The notes: generated from the letters alone by a model not told the origin. A stretch of 10,068 nt of DNA from Pseudomonadota bacterium (GCA_008501575.1 QQUO01000006.1:1-10068), one strand, 5' to 3'. Shown: positions 1 through 7,349, counted from the stretch's first letter. Program-made: numbers and translations.

Positions 1-309
1 AACAAAATCAGCGGCACCCATTTTAGTGGCTTCAATGGCGGTTTCGATGGTGCCGTGTCCGGACATCATAACCACCGCAAATGGCATGCCATCGTCTTGA
101 TGCCATTTTTTGAGTAAACTGATGCCGTCCATTTCCGGCATCCAAATATCTAACAACACCAAATCAGGGTTGCGGTCTTTAATTTTGTTGAGGGCATCTT
201 GACCGTCAACAGCTGTCCTGACATGGTAGTCTTCATCCGCCAGGATATCAGAAATTAATTCACGGATATCCGGTTCATCATCAACAATCAGTATATCGGC
301 TTGTCTCAT
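1..309 (-). CDS. NtrX/NtrC-like response regulator, receiver domain only (gene continues past the window)
   Basis: The first 103 residues form a complete-looking CheY-type receiver domain. The acidic pocket is Asp10-Asp11 in the segment ILIVDDEPDIREL, the phospho-acceptor is Asp54 in LLDIWMPEMDG, and the conserved Ser/Thr is Ser83 in VVMMSGHGTIETA. The wording around Asp54 and Ser83 resembles NtrX and related sigma-54-dependent regulators, in which an AAA+ domain and a Fis-type helix-turn-helix follow; those parts lie outside the window, so the output domain is inferred. The ATG overlaps the stop of the DUF1820 gene as ATGA, which fixes the start and suggests translational coupling. No histidine kinase is visible here: the gene directly upstream is DUF1820, not an NtrY-type sensor. 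The partner kinase may lie downstream or elsewhere. The receiver call is firm; the NtrX subfamily is likely but not proven. Confidence 0.85.
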   Translation of the reverse strand, partial: MRQADILIVDDEPDIRELISDILADEDYHVRTAVDGQDALNKIKDRNPDLVLLDIWMPEMDGISLLKKWHQDDGMPFAVVMMSGHGTIETAIEATKMGAADFV

Positions 310-632
310 TGCGGGGTGCCTTTACCGTGGGGGATGGCGCTCATTATTTCATTATTATGTAAGCGTTTAATGCGACAGGTTTTTTTCTGTTTGACTTGTT
401 CAATTCTAACCACATGGTGTTGTGGAATGTGTAACACTTCAACATCACTAAATTCAGTTTTGAGCTGTTCTTCCACCGGGTCAATGACGACTCCGGCGGA
501 CACGTCAAACACCAAATCAGTCAGGGAAATAAAACCAAACAACTCTTCGCTGTTTATGTACTTGGCGTAGAGTTCGTATAATTTATCCCGATGATGAAAA
601 CTGATTCTGTATAAAGGTTGTTTCGTGCTCAT
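306..632 (-). CDS. DUF1820 family protein
   Basis: This 108-residue soluble protein matches what I recall of the DUF1820 family of gammaproteobacteria. Recognisable parts are an N-terminal PLYRISFHHRDKLYELYAK, then GFISLTDLVFD, the VVIDPVEEQLKTEF segment in the middle and a HIPQHHVVRIEQV stretch near residue 75. The length is normal for the family. No signal peptide, membrane helix or catalytic motif is seen, and the biochemical function of the family is unknown to me. The gene starts 24 bp after the rhomboid stop, with only a weak GAGAT-like ribosome binding site, and its stop codon overlaps the start of the response regulator by 4 bases. The overlap suggests the two proteins are made together, but no functional link follows from that alone. 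Confidence 0.85.
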   Translation of the reverse strand: MSTKQPLYRISFHHRDKLYELYAKYINSEELFGFISLTDLVFDVSAGVVIDPVEEQLKTEFSDVEVLHIPQHHVVRIEQVKQKKTCRIKRLHNNEIMSAIPHGKGTPQ

Positions 633-656
633 TGTTATCTCATGTAAGCGGTGGCT

Positions 657-1289
657 CTATTTTACAAACCAAGCCAACAAAAAACCAGCCGTAAAGCCGC
701 TGAGGTGGCTCATCCAAGCAATGTTATAGTGCATATTGGGTTGAAAGTGTAAAACCAATTGAAAACACAGCCAAAAGAAGATGATAACCCATAATGGCAT
801 GGATGTTTTTTCTAAATAGAGACCAATGGGTATCACAAAGCTGATTTTTTTATCCGGAAACAACACCAGCCATAAACCAATCAAACCGGAAACCGCACCG
901 CTGGCACCCAATAGAATGTGGTCTTGATTTTGCATCACCAAGGCGGCAGCAATGTTACCGACTATGCCGGCAACTAAAAAAATAAACATGAATTTTTGCG
1001 CACCAATAACCCGTTCAATGGCAAACGCCAACAGCACAAAAGCAGACACATTGGTCAGCCAGTGTAGCCAGTTGCCATGGAGAAAAAGGGCAGTAAATAA
1101 ACGCAATAGTTCAAGTGGATGTTGTTCAATTTTTGGCCAAAAGGCATTGGTGTGGATGGCGTAATAATTAATCAAGTCCTGTTTTAAATCGGTGGCTTCC
1201 ATGAGCACCAGGAATAACAGTAAAACCAAGCTTATAAGGGCTGAAATATAAGGCACATAACGGGGTTTTAAGCTGGAAAAGTTAATCAC
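657..1289 (-). CDS. rhomboid family intramembrane serine protease
   Basis: This 210-residue polytopic membrane protein should cleave transmembrane segments of other proteins within the bilayer. The catalytic serine is Ser130 in the LLGASGAVSG motif (GxSG), and the catalytic histidine is His195 in MSHLSGFTAG (HxxGxxxG). The helix-2 signature with His71, His76 and Asn80 (HGNWLHWLTN) is also present, so the enzyme looks active. About six hydrophobic segments are visible, beginning near residue 13. The start codon is GTG, giving a GTGA overlap with the gspB stop; no good ribosome binding site precedes it, so translation probably depends on gspB. The active-site motif is that of ordinary rhomboids and differs from the GxSGVLHG form I associate with rhombosortases, so I do not call it rrtA despite its place beside gspAB. 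Its substrate is unknown. Confidence 0.93.
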   Translation of the reverse strand: MINFSSLKPRYVPYISALISLVLLLFLVLMEATDLKQDLINYYAIHTNAFWPKIEQHPLELLRLFTALFLHGNWLHWLTNVSAFVLLAFAIERVIGAQKFMFIFLVAGIVGNIAAALVMQNQDHILLGASGAVSGLIGLWLVLFPDKKISFVIPIGLYLEKTSMPLWVIIFFWLCFQLVLHFQPNMHYNIAWMSHLSGFTAGFLLAWFVK

Positions 1290-2104
1290 TTGAGCACAAC
1301 GAAATCTCTGTTTTGAATGCGTATGACCACCCCCGACTGGGTAATGTCTTGTATGGTTAATAATTCCTCAAAAGTATCACCCACATGAATGGTTACACCA
1401 TTAAGTATAGCCATTCTGTTTTCCACCACCGGGTCATACACATGGACACTTAAATTCAGCTTGGGCAGGTCTTTTCGAATGGCATAAGGTAATTCGAATA
1501 CTTGTGGCAAATTTGCGGTCGTGTCGGGGGGATTGCTGTTGTTTTGTGGTGCCTCAGTAATAACCTGTTTATTTTTCATTGGTGTGGCATCCAACTGTTG
1601 ATCAATTTGCTGCTGTATTTGGTCATCCGGCAAAGTGGTGGCGGCTTGGCTGGTCTCAACCAGGTCTTGTTTATCAGATTGCCTGGGATGACTGATTTCT
1701 TTTTCCTCTATAACCACATTGAGATTGTCTGCGGCTGGTTCTGGCTCTGATAAAATGTGTGACTGTGATGTTTCATTTGGCTGATTATTGACAATCGACT
1801 GAACTTCAGCAGGTGCCGGCTTGCTTAATTTTTTAATTTTTTCAGCGGCTTGACTTGTGTTATCGGGTGTTGTTTCGGTCACCAATTGAGGGGGTTCCTG
1901 GCGGTTGAATTGTTGCCAAATAATATCCGGTTTTTGGAAATAAACCAGTATTAATAGCAGCACCAACACCATGACAAAGGCATAAAAGCCCCGGCGTTTG
2001 TTTTTCACAGAATGGCTTTTTAAATCCATGCGAATTTTTAGACCATGGTTTTTTTTTGGTCGCTTGGCATCTGATTTTTTTAAGGCATCAATAATCGATG
2101 ACAT
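1286..2104 (-). CDS. gspB: general secretion pathway protein B (GspB, type II secretion accessory protein)
   Basis: GspB works with the GspA ATPase to let the outer-membrane secretin ring of type II secretion assemble through the peptidoglycan. The 272-residue protein has the expected layout. It begins with MSSIIDALKKSDAKR, typical of the family, followed by a basic cytoplasmic stretch and one membrane helix (about residues 39-56). A long Gln/Pro/Thr-rich periplasmic linker (about 66-200) leads to a C-terminal T2SSB domain (about 203-271) with the segment LNLSVHVYDP, the motif ILNGVTIHVGD and a final VVIRIQNRDFVVLK. It starts 14 bp after gspA, with a GAG about nine bases before the ATG, and its stop overlaps the rhomboid start. 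The linker is low in complexity and probably poorly conserved. The rest of the secretion machine is not in the window. Confidence 0.9.
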   Translation of the reverse strand: MSSIIDALKKSDAKRPKKNHGLKIRMDLKSHSVKNKRRGFYAFVMVLVLLLILVYFQKPDIIWQQFNRQEPPQLVTETTPDNTSQAAEKIKKLSKPAPAEVQSIVNNQPNETSQSHILSEPEPAADNLNVVIEEKEISHPRQSDKQDLVETSQAATTLPDDQIQQQIDQQLDATPMKNKQVITEAPQNNSNPPDTTANLPQVFELPYAIRKDLPKLNLSVHVYDPVVENRMAILNGVTIHVGDTFEELLTIQDITQSGVVIRIQNRDFVVLK

Positions 2105-2118
2105 GTGATTGCTCTGTG

Positions 2119-3684
2119 TTATCTAAGACCGATATTGGTCTGTGGGTTTAATTGTGGACCGTCATAGGCTTTTAAAGCCAAAGCCATTTGGGTTTCACGA
2201 CCAATAATACCATCCGCATGTAAACCATGTTGTTGTTGGAATGTTTTTATCCAACCCGTTAAATCCGCTTCGGTGAGCTCGGGCTGTTCAGCCAGCAACT
2301 GTGCCACCGACAGCGCCCATTGGCGTTGTTGCTTTATTGTACCATTAATTAGTGATGGCGCGATTGGCCAAAGAATCCGATAATGACCCAACCAAAACTG
2401 ATTTAAATCTTGGTGACTGATGGTTTGTGAACCCTGGCGGGTACTTAATGTGACGTGTTGCTTGGTGAGACCGGTTAATAACACCGCGGTTTGATTATTG
2501 AGCTGCAAGATAACCGGTGTATCAAGTGCTGCAATTTGACTGAGGTTACCTTGTTTGTGGTAACAGGCCATACCGGTTAAGGCCATTTCCGGGCAATCTA
2601 AATTGGGCCAAAACAAGCCTGGCTGTAATTGCCATAATTGAAAATAGCGTTGCCAACTGATGTTCACGGCGGGGGCATCTATCATGGTGGGTTGACTTGT
2701 TGTTGGCATGGGTTTGGTGTGCTCAACCGGGGTTAAATTGCTCTCGGAGTAGAGGTACCAGGCTGCCAGCACGGCAAAACCCATAAATACCATCAAACCA
2801 ACCGCCCTGAAATAGCCCCGGTTGCTTGTTTGATCATGTAATTCCCGCTGTGCCTGCTGAATATGGCGATATCGAACCCGTGGACTTTCTTGGGTGTAAG
2901 CCACCAGTAAAGCGCGGTCACACAGTATATTGATAAGTCGCGGAATGCCTTTGCTGTAACGGTACACCGCCTGTAAGGCTGGCCAGCTAAAAACACCTTG
3001 TTTGGATAAAATCTGCGGTTCGGCTGTGGTCGTTTGTTGTGGCGCTGCACTGCTGACGGCCATGCGATGGCGAATATAAGCCATCGTTTCTGTGCGGTTA
3101 AGTGGTAATAAATGAAACCGCGTGGTAATGCGTTGAGCCAGTTGCCGCAAATCTTTGCGCGCCATGGTGGTTTTTAACTCCGGTTGACCAATTAATATAA
3201 TTTGTAAAAGTTTATGCTCAGCGGTTTCTAAGTTGGTCAAGAGCCGCAACTGCTCAAGGGTCGGTTGCGGTAAATTTTGCGCCTCATCAATGATAATCAA
3301 GGTGTTTTCACCTTTTTGCCACCATTCCAGTAGCTGTTCATTGAGTCGATTAACCATGGCATCCAACTGTTTGCCGGTGCCGTGGGTTGACAGGTTAAAT
3401 TCTCGAAAAATGGCCACCAATAATTCCTGTGGCGATTGATTCGGGTTTAATATTAACGCTGCGTGGGTGTCAGCAGGCAGTTGTTGTAAAAAAAGTCTGG
3501 ATAAGGTGGTCTTTCCGGTGCCCACTTCGCCGGTTAATTGTACAAAACCGGCACCACCACCGCGGGTCACCCCATAAATTAAATGGGCCAAAGATTCATG
3601 ATGCTTTTCACTTAAATAAACAAACGCCGGATCGGGTGTGATGGCGAAAGGTGGTTTGTTTAAGTTAAAAAAGTCCAGATACAT
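2119..3684 (-). CDS. gspA: general secretion pathway protein A (GspA/ExeA-type AAA ATPase with peptidoglycan-binding domain)
   Basis: GspA is an inner-membrane ATPase that binds peptidoglycan and, with GspB, helps place the type II secretin. The 521-residue protein opens with MYLDFFNLNKPPFAITPDP, the usual start of this family. The AAA domain (about 25-285) has a Walker A motif GEVGTGKTT (52-60, Lys58), a Walker B motif LIIIDEA (129-135, Asp133-Glu134) and the GQPEL segment near 166. One membrane helix lies at about 293-312. The periplasmic part holds a C39-peptidase-like region (about 345-440, with Cys364 and Cys374) and a PG_binding_1 domain (about 455-505, with FQQQHGLHADGIIGRET). Length and order match ExeA. 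It begins only 11 bp after the putA stop, with no clear ribosome binding site, so it may rely on putA transcription and perhaps translation. Confidence 0.93.
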   Translation of the reverse strand: MYLDFFNLNKPPFAITPDPAFVYLSEKHHESLAHLIYGVTRGGGAGFVQLTGEVGTGKTTLSRLFLQQLPADTHAALILNPNQSPQELLVAIFREFNLSTHGTGKQLDAMVNRLNEQLLEWWQKGENTLIIIDEAQNLPQPTLEQLRLLTNLETAEHKLLQIILIGQPELKTTMARKDLRQLAQRITTRFHLLPLNRTETMAYIRHRMAVSSAAPQQTTTAEPQILSKQGVFSWPALQAVYRYSKGIPRLINILCDRALLVAYTQESPRVRYRHIQQAQRELHDQTSNRGYFRAVGLMVFMGFAVLAAWYLYSESNLTPVEHTKPMPTTSQPTMIDAPAVNISWQRYFQLWQLQPGLFWPNLDCPEMALTGMACYHKQGNLSQIAALDTPVILQLNNQTAVLLTGLTKQHVTLSTRQGSQTISHQDLNQFWLGHYRILWPIAPSLINGTIKQQRQWALSVAQLLAEQPELTEADLTGWIKTFQQQHGLHADGIIGRETQMALALKAYDGPQLNPQTNIGLR

Positions 3685-3695
3685 AAGGTCGCTGT

Positions 3696-6600
3696 TTAGT
3701 CGTCACTTAAAGCCAATAAATCGGCATTGCCGCCAACCGCGGCGATGTTGTTGGTGATGGTTTTCTCATTTACAAAACGGTGCAAATAACCCGGCCCACC
3801 GGCTTTGGGGCCGGTACCGGACAGGCCCATTCCACCGAATGGATGAACCCCGACCACTGCGCCGGTCATATTGCGATTAATATAACAATTACCAGCCTGT
3901 ATTTTAGACACCACATAATCAATGGTGTCATCAATGCGTGAATGAATGCCTGTGGTGAGGCCATAGCCAGTGCTGTTGATGTCCGCTATCACCTGATCAA
4001 GGTCTTTGGCCTGATAACGAATAATGTGTAAAAATGGGCCGAACACCTCTTCTTCTAATTGCTGAATTCGGTCAATTTCCACTGCTTGTGGGCTGAAATA
4101 ATGGCCATTTAAATCCGGTGATTCCGGTGATTCCAGTAACTGCCCCAACTTGGCCATATGGTCACGATGAGTGGTTAAGGTATCGAGTGCGGTTTGGTCA
4201 ATCAAGGGTCCAACATCGGTATTAAAATGACGAGGATGGCCGACTTTAAGTTGGTTCATGGCACCTTGTAACATGGTGATGACTTTATCAGCCACATCGG
4301 CCTGAATATATAACACCCGCAGTGCTGAACAGCGTTGCCCACAACTATAAAAAGCCGAATTAATCACATCTTTGACCAGTTGTTCGGGCAAAGTGGAGGA
4401 ATCGGCAATCATACAGTTTTGACCACCGGTTTCGGCGATAAAGGTGGCGATTTCACGACTGTCGCGATTCACCAGATTGCGGTTAATCACCTGGGCAGTG
4501 GCGGTTGAACCGGTGAATACAACACCATGAATGGCCGCCTGGCTACATAAATAGTTACCCACCAATTTACCCGGGCCTAAAGTGAGTTGTAAAGCTTCTT
4601 TGGGGAAGCCCGCCTGGTACATTAATTGCACCGTTTGGTAGGCAATAAGGTTGGTTTGTTCCGCCGGTTTAGCAATAACACAATTACCTGTGACCAAAGC
4701 CGCAATCACCTGGCCGGTAAAAATGGCCAAAGGAAAGTTCCATGGACTAATACAAACAAATACACCTTTCCCCTGGTGGTATAAATAGTTACTCTCACCG
4801 GTGGGGCCGGGCATTATTATGCCCTCAGCACATAACTGTTCTGCCTGTTCAGCATAATAACGACAAAAATCCACCGCTTCGCGCAATTCGGCAATGGCAT
4901 CTTCTAACGTTTTACCGGCTTCATAACGTAATAAATAAAGCAGTTTATCACGGTTAGATTCCAGTAAATCGGCGGTTTTGCGAGCCGCTGCACAGCGGTC
5001 ATCTGCTGATGTGTCGCGCCAGTGCGGATAAAAAGTATGGGCGGTATCCACCGCTGTTTGTAAACCTGCATCATTGATATGGTGATAATGGCCCACTGTG
5101 TGATTTAAGTCTGCCGGAGAATACACTGTTAACTGCTTATCACCCTGGACTTCTTGACCATTGACAATCGAACTGGCGCTGAAAACTGTATTTTGTTGTG
5201 CTTCAATGGCATCTTGCAATTGCCTTAAAGTGAGCGTGTCATGGACATTAACCCCTGTGGAGTTAATGCGGTTATCAGAAAATATATCTTTGGGTAGTGG
5301 CAATAGTGGATGCTTGTGGGTGGTGTTTTTGATGACTTTTTCAATCGGGTCCTGGGTGATGATGTCAACACTGTACTTAATATCGGTCAGGCGATTAACA
5401 AATGACGTGTTGGCACCATTTTCCAATAACCTTCTGACCAAATATGGCAATAGGTCTTGATGGCTACCCACTGGCGCATAGACGCGACAAGGTCGATTAA
5501 GGCCATCGCTGGCAATGGTTTGATTGTGCAAAGATTGGCCCATGCCGTGTAAACGCTGGAACTCATAGCCGCCCTGGTCACCGGCCATCACATAGATAGC
5601 GGCCACAGTGTTGGCATTATGGGTGGCAAATTGTGGGTAAAATTTATCTCGGTTGTCCAATAATAATCGGGCACAAGCCAGGTAGGCCAGGTCAGTATTG
5701 GTCTTGCGCGTGTACACCGGATAATGGCTCAAACCCTGTTCTTGGGCACGTTTTATTTCGGTGTCCCAATAAGCGCCTTTAACCAGCCGTAAAGGAATGA
5801 TTCGCCCTTCTTCAGTAACCAAATCGATTAATAGTTTAATGACATCAAAAGCACGTTTTTGATAGGCTTGCACCACCAGGCCAAAGCCATTGTAACTGTC
5901 CAATTGACGATAAACCTCGGCAAAAATCTTCAGCGATATCTCTAAACGATCAGCTTCTTCGGCATCAATGGTGACCGCGACATGACAACCTTTGGCTTGA
6001 TTGACCAGACTCAGTACCCGTGGCGCCAACTCTGCCATAACCCGTTGTTCATTGGCCACTTCGTAGCGTGGATGGAGTGCCGATAGTTTGATTGAAATAC
6101 TGGAAGCTTCTTTCATATCACGTTTTTTATTGGCTTCAGCAATGGCATCTATGGCATCGGCATAGGCTTTATAGTAGCGGTCAGCATCATCCTGTGTCAG
6201 CGCCGCTTCACCCAACATATCATAAGAGAATCGGTACTCTTTGAAGCCTTTTCTCTTACCGCGTTTGAGGGCTTCTTTAATGGTGCGACCCATAACAAAC
6301 TGTTTACCCATCATTTCCATGGCACGTAACAGGCCGGTGCGAATCACCGGTTCGCCGGTTTTGTTGATGAACTTATCAATGGCTTTGGACATGCCTTTTT
6401 TGGAGACGTCAATATCAATAATTCGACCGGTAAGCATGAGCCCCCAGGTAGAGGCATTAACAAATAATTTATCGCTTTTACCCAGGTGGGATTTCCAGTC
6501 GGCATCGAGAATTTTATCTTTGATTAATTTATCGGCTGTTGATTTATCGGGAATTCGCAACAAGGCTTCCGCCAGACACATCAGCAATATGCCTTCTTTA

Positions 6601-6818
6601 GAGGATAAATCATATTGCTGCATAAAAGCGTCGATACCATCCATATCATCGATGTTGTTGCGAACTTCGGTGACAAGTTTGGTGGCCAGTTGCTTAATCT
6701 GCTGTCGTTGCGATGATCTGAGGTTAAGCAAAGAAAGTAATTCAGTGACAATGATTTCTTCATCCACTAAATAGGATTCACTGAGTACGGAAGTATCGAA
6801 AGACATGGGCAAGCTCAT
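3696..6818 (-). CDS. putA: bifunctional proline dehydrogenase / L-glutamate gamma-semialdehyde dehydrogenase PutA (short type, no DNA-binding domain)
   Basis: PutA oxidises proline to pyrroline-5-carboxylate with FAD, passing electrons to membrane quinone, then oxidises the hydrolysed product to glutamate with NAD+. The 1040-residue protein has an N-terminal helical arm (about 15-180), a proline dehydrogenase barrel (about 190-480) and an aldehyde dehydrogenase domain (about 545-1020). Barrel landmarks are Asp285 in TIDAEEADR, the LRLVKGAYWDTEIKRAQ segment (343-359, Lys347) and Arg462-Arg463 in VRRLLENGAN. Dehydrogenase landmarks are Asn694 (PWNFPLAI), Glu796 (AETGGQN), catalytic Cys830 (GQRCSA) and Glu924 (EEVFGP). 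It ends with the GGNADLL segment typical of PutA. It lacks both the ribbon-helix-helix repressor domain and the extra C-terminal domain of long PutAs. The start is uncertain: the ATG at 6818 has no ribosome binding site, while Met5 (6806) has a weak GAG upstream. Confidence 0.97.
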   Translation of the reverse strand: MSLPMSFDTSVLSESYLVDEEIIVTELLSLLNLRSSQRQQIKQLATKLVTEVRNNIDDMDGIDAFMQQYDLSSKEGILLMCLAEALLRIPDKSTADKLIKDKILDADWKSHLGKSDKLFVNASTWGLMLTGRIIDIDVSKKGMSKAIDKFINKTGEPVIRTGLLRAMEMMGKQFVMGRTIKEALKRGKRKGFKEYRFSYDMLGEAALTQDDADRYYKAYADAIDAIAEANKKRDMKEASSISIKLSALHPRYEVANEQRVMAELAPRVLSLVNQAKGCHVAVTIDAEEADRLEISLKIFAEVYRQLDSYNGFGLVVQAYQKRAFDVIKLLIDLVTEEGRIIPLRLVKGAYWDTEIKRAQEQGLSHYPVYTRKTNTDLAYLACARLLLDNRDKFYPQFATHNANTVAAIYVMAGDQGGYEFQRLHGMGQSLHNQTIASDGLNRPCRVYAPVGSHQDLLPYLVRRLLENGANTSFVNRLTDIKYSVDIITQDPIEKVIKNTTHKHPLLPLPKDIFSDNRINSTGVNVHDTLTLRQLQDAIEAQQNTVFSASSIVNGQEVQGDKQLTVYSPADLNHTVGHYHHINDAGLQTAVDTAHTFYPHWRDTSADDRCAAARKTADLLESNRDKLLYLLRYEAGKTLEDAIAELREAVDFCRYYAEQAEQLCAEGIIMPGPTGESNYLYHQGKGVFVCISPWNFPLAIFTGQVIAALVTGNCVIAKPAEQTNLIAYQTVQLMYQAGFPKEALQLTLGPGKLVGNYLCSQAAIHGVVFTGSTATAQVINRNLVNRDSREIATFIAETGGQNCMIADSSTLPEQLVKDVINSAFYSCGQRCSALRVLYIQADVADKVITMLQGAMNQLKVGHPRHFNTDVGPLIDQTALDTLTTHRDHMAKLGQLLESPESPDLNGHYFSPQAVEIDRIQQLEEEVFGPFLHIIRYQAKDLDQVIADINSTGYGLTTGIHSRIDDTIDYVVSKIQAGNCYINRNMTGAVVGVHPFGGMGLSGTGPKAGGPGYLHRFVNEKTITNNIAAVGGNADLLALSDD

Positions 6819-6837
6819 ATAATAGATTCAAGCGCAA

Positions 6838-6843
6838 ATTATA
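6838..6843 (-). promoter_or_regulatory. candidate -10 box upstream of putA
   Basis: Read on the minus strand this is a perfect TATAAT. The sequence 17 bp further upstream is ATGAAG, a poor -35. Transcription would begin near 6831, leaving a leader of about 12 bases before the first putA ATG, or about 24 before the second (6806), which fits the second start slightly better. AT-rich DNA produces such boxes by chance, so this is only a candidate. Confidence 0.4.
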
Positions 6844-6906
6844 ATAGAATGCTCTTGGGACTTCATTCACTTTTACCATTGTCTAAGCTTATTGATGCAT
6901 TAGTGG

Positions 6907-6921
6907 CCTACAGGATGTAGG
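6907..6921. repeat. short perfect hairpin, first part of a composite intergenic element
   Basis: CCTACA (6907-6912) is the exact reverse complement of TGTAGG (6916-6921), with a GGA loop. It lies 7 bases from the larger inverted repeat at 6929-6982, and both left arms contain the word CAGGA or flank it. No T-run follows on either side, so it does not look like a terminator. Confidence 0.6.
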
Positions 6922-6928
6922 TCCGTGA

Positions 6929-6982
6929 CGTGAGCAGGACGCAAAAGCCATCAAAGCGGGTCACTATCGCGTCCTGCTCGCG
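6929..6982. repeat. inverted repeat with 14-base arms, second part of a composite intergenic element
   Basis: The left arm 6929-6942 (CGTGAGCAGGACGC) pairs with the right arm 6969-6982 (GCGTCCTGCTCGCG). Eleven innermost pairs are perfect, followed by one T/G mismatch (a wobble in RNA) and two more pairs. The 26-base loop (6943-6968) separates the arms. An 8-base palindrome CTCGCGAG (6977-6984) overlaps the right arm. The high GC against AT-rich flanks and the place between divergent genes suggest a REP- or MITE-like dispersed repeat or a regulatory structure. Copy number elsewhere cannot be seen from one window. Confidence 0.7.
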
Positions 6983-7123
6983 AGACACACCTATATCCCC
7001 ATTGCCGTCATTTATTGTTATCGTAGTTAATTTAGGAGCAATGATAAATGCCAGCGAACCGGTAAATTTTAAAGGCTTGTTTTACCAAGTGTTTATTGAG
7101 GTTTTATTCTTAAATAAGGGCTT

Positions 7124-7129
7124 TATAAT
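7124..7129 (+). promoter_or_regulatory. possible distal -10 box upstream of coxB
   Basis: This is a perfect TATAAT on the plus strand. A TTGAGG at 7096-7101 is 22 bp away, too far for a standard -35, and the properly spaced sequence is only T-rich. If used, the coxB leader would be about 215 bases. It is weaker than the box at 7181-7189 in context. Confidence 0.25.
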
Positions 7130-7180
7130 GCATTAAATTAAGAAAATTTAGATTGATATGCGGATATTTTTTTTGAGGGG

Positions 7181-7189
7181 TGCTAAAAT
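7181..7189 (+). promoter_or_regulatory. candidate extended -10 promoter for the cox operon
   Basis: TGCTAAAAT has the TGn extension directly before a TAAAAT -10 box, a form that can act with a weak -35. The correctly spaced -35 (CGGATA, 7161-7166) is poor. Transcription would begin near 7196, giving a leader of about 155 bases before coxB. An 8-base T-run lies just upstream (7167-7174). This is a sequence-pattern call only. Confidence 0.4.
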
Positions 7190-7349
7190 TCCATCATTAA
7201 CCGACCGAGACAGATTTGTTCGCTTGCCAAAGGCGGTTCAGTTTTAACCAAGAAATCGATAGCTTAAAGCTGACCGACTGACTTTCATGATAATTGGCGA
7301 CGAGACGCTGTGCTATGGGTTTTTATTAAATAAGAAGGGTATCAATTGT

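Larger units (their letters stand above)
6819..7349. other. divergent intergenic region between putA and coxB
   Basis: This 531-bp spacer separates the starts of putA (leftward) and coxB (rightward). It is AT-rich except for a GC-rich patch at about 6905-6990 that contains two hairpins. Candidate -10 boxes are at 6838-6843 for putA and at 7124-7129 and 7181-7189 for coxB. I found no convincing protein gene in it. The section at about 7190-7349 would form the untranslated leader of coxB and contains only short inverted repeats. Confidence 0.8.

Noticed and set aside
657..1289. Calling the rhomboid a rhombosortase (RrtA)
   Set aside because: The active-site segment is GASGAVSG with a classical HLSGFTAG motif, not the form I associate with rhombosortases; position beside gspAB alone is not enough.
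6241..6774. 177-residue open frame on the plus strand, antisense to the start of putA
   Set aside because: It lies wholly inside the well-supported putA frame, its protein resembles nothing I know, and its length follows from the codon pattern of putA.
6929..6982. Inverted repeat read as an intrinsic terminator
   Set aside because: No T-run follows on either strand, the loop is 26 bases, and both neighbouring genes start, rather than end, at this spacer.
7041..7136. Small open frame of 31 residues in the putA-coxB spacer with an AGGAG just upstream
   Set aside because: The AGGAG is only two bases from the ATG, too close for normal use. A better-spaced ATG at 7048 opens a frame of just five codons. 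No recognisable family or conserved feature is seen.
7287..7349. Upstream in-frame ATG that would lengthen CoxB by 21 residues
   Set aside because: It has no ribosome binding site and would place extra residues, including two cysteines, before a good signal peptide that starts at 7350.
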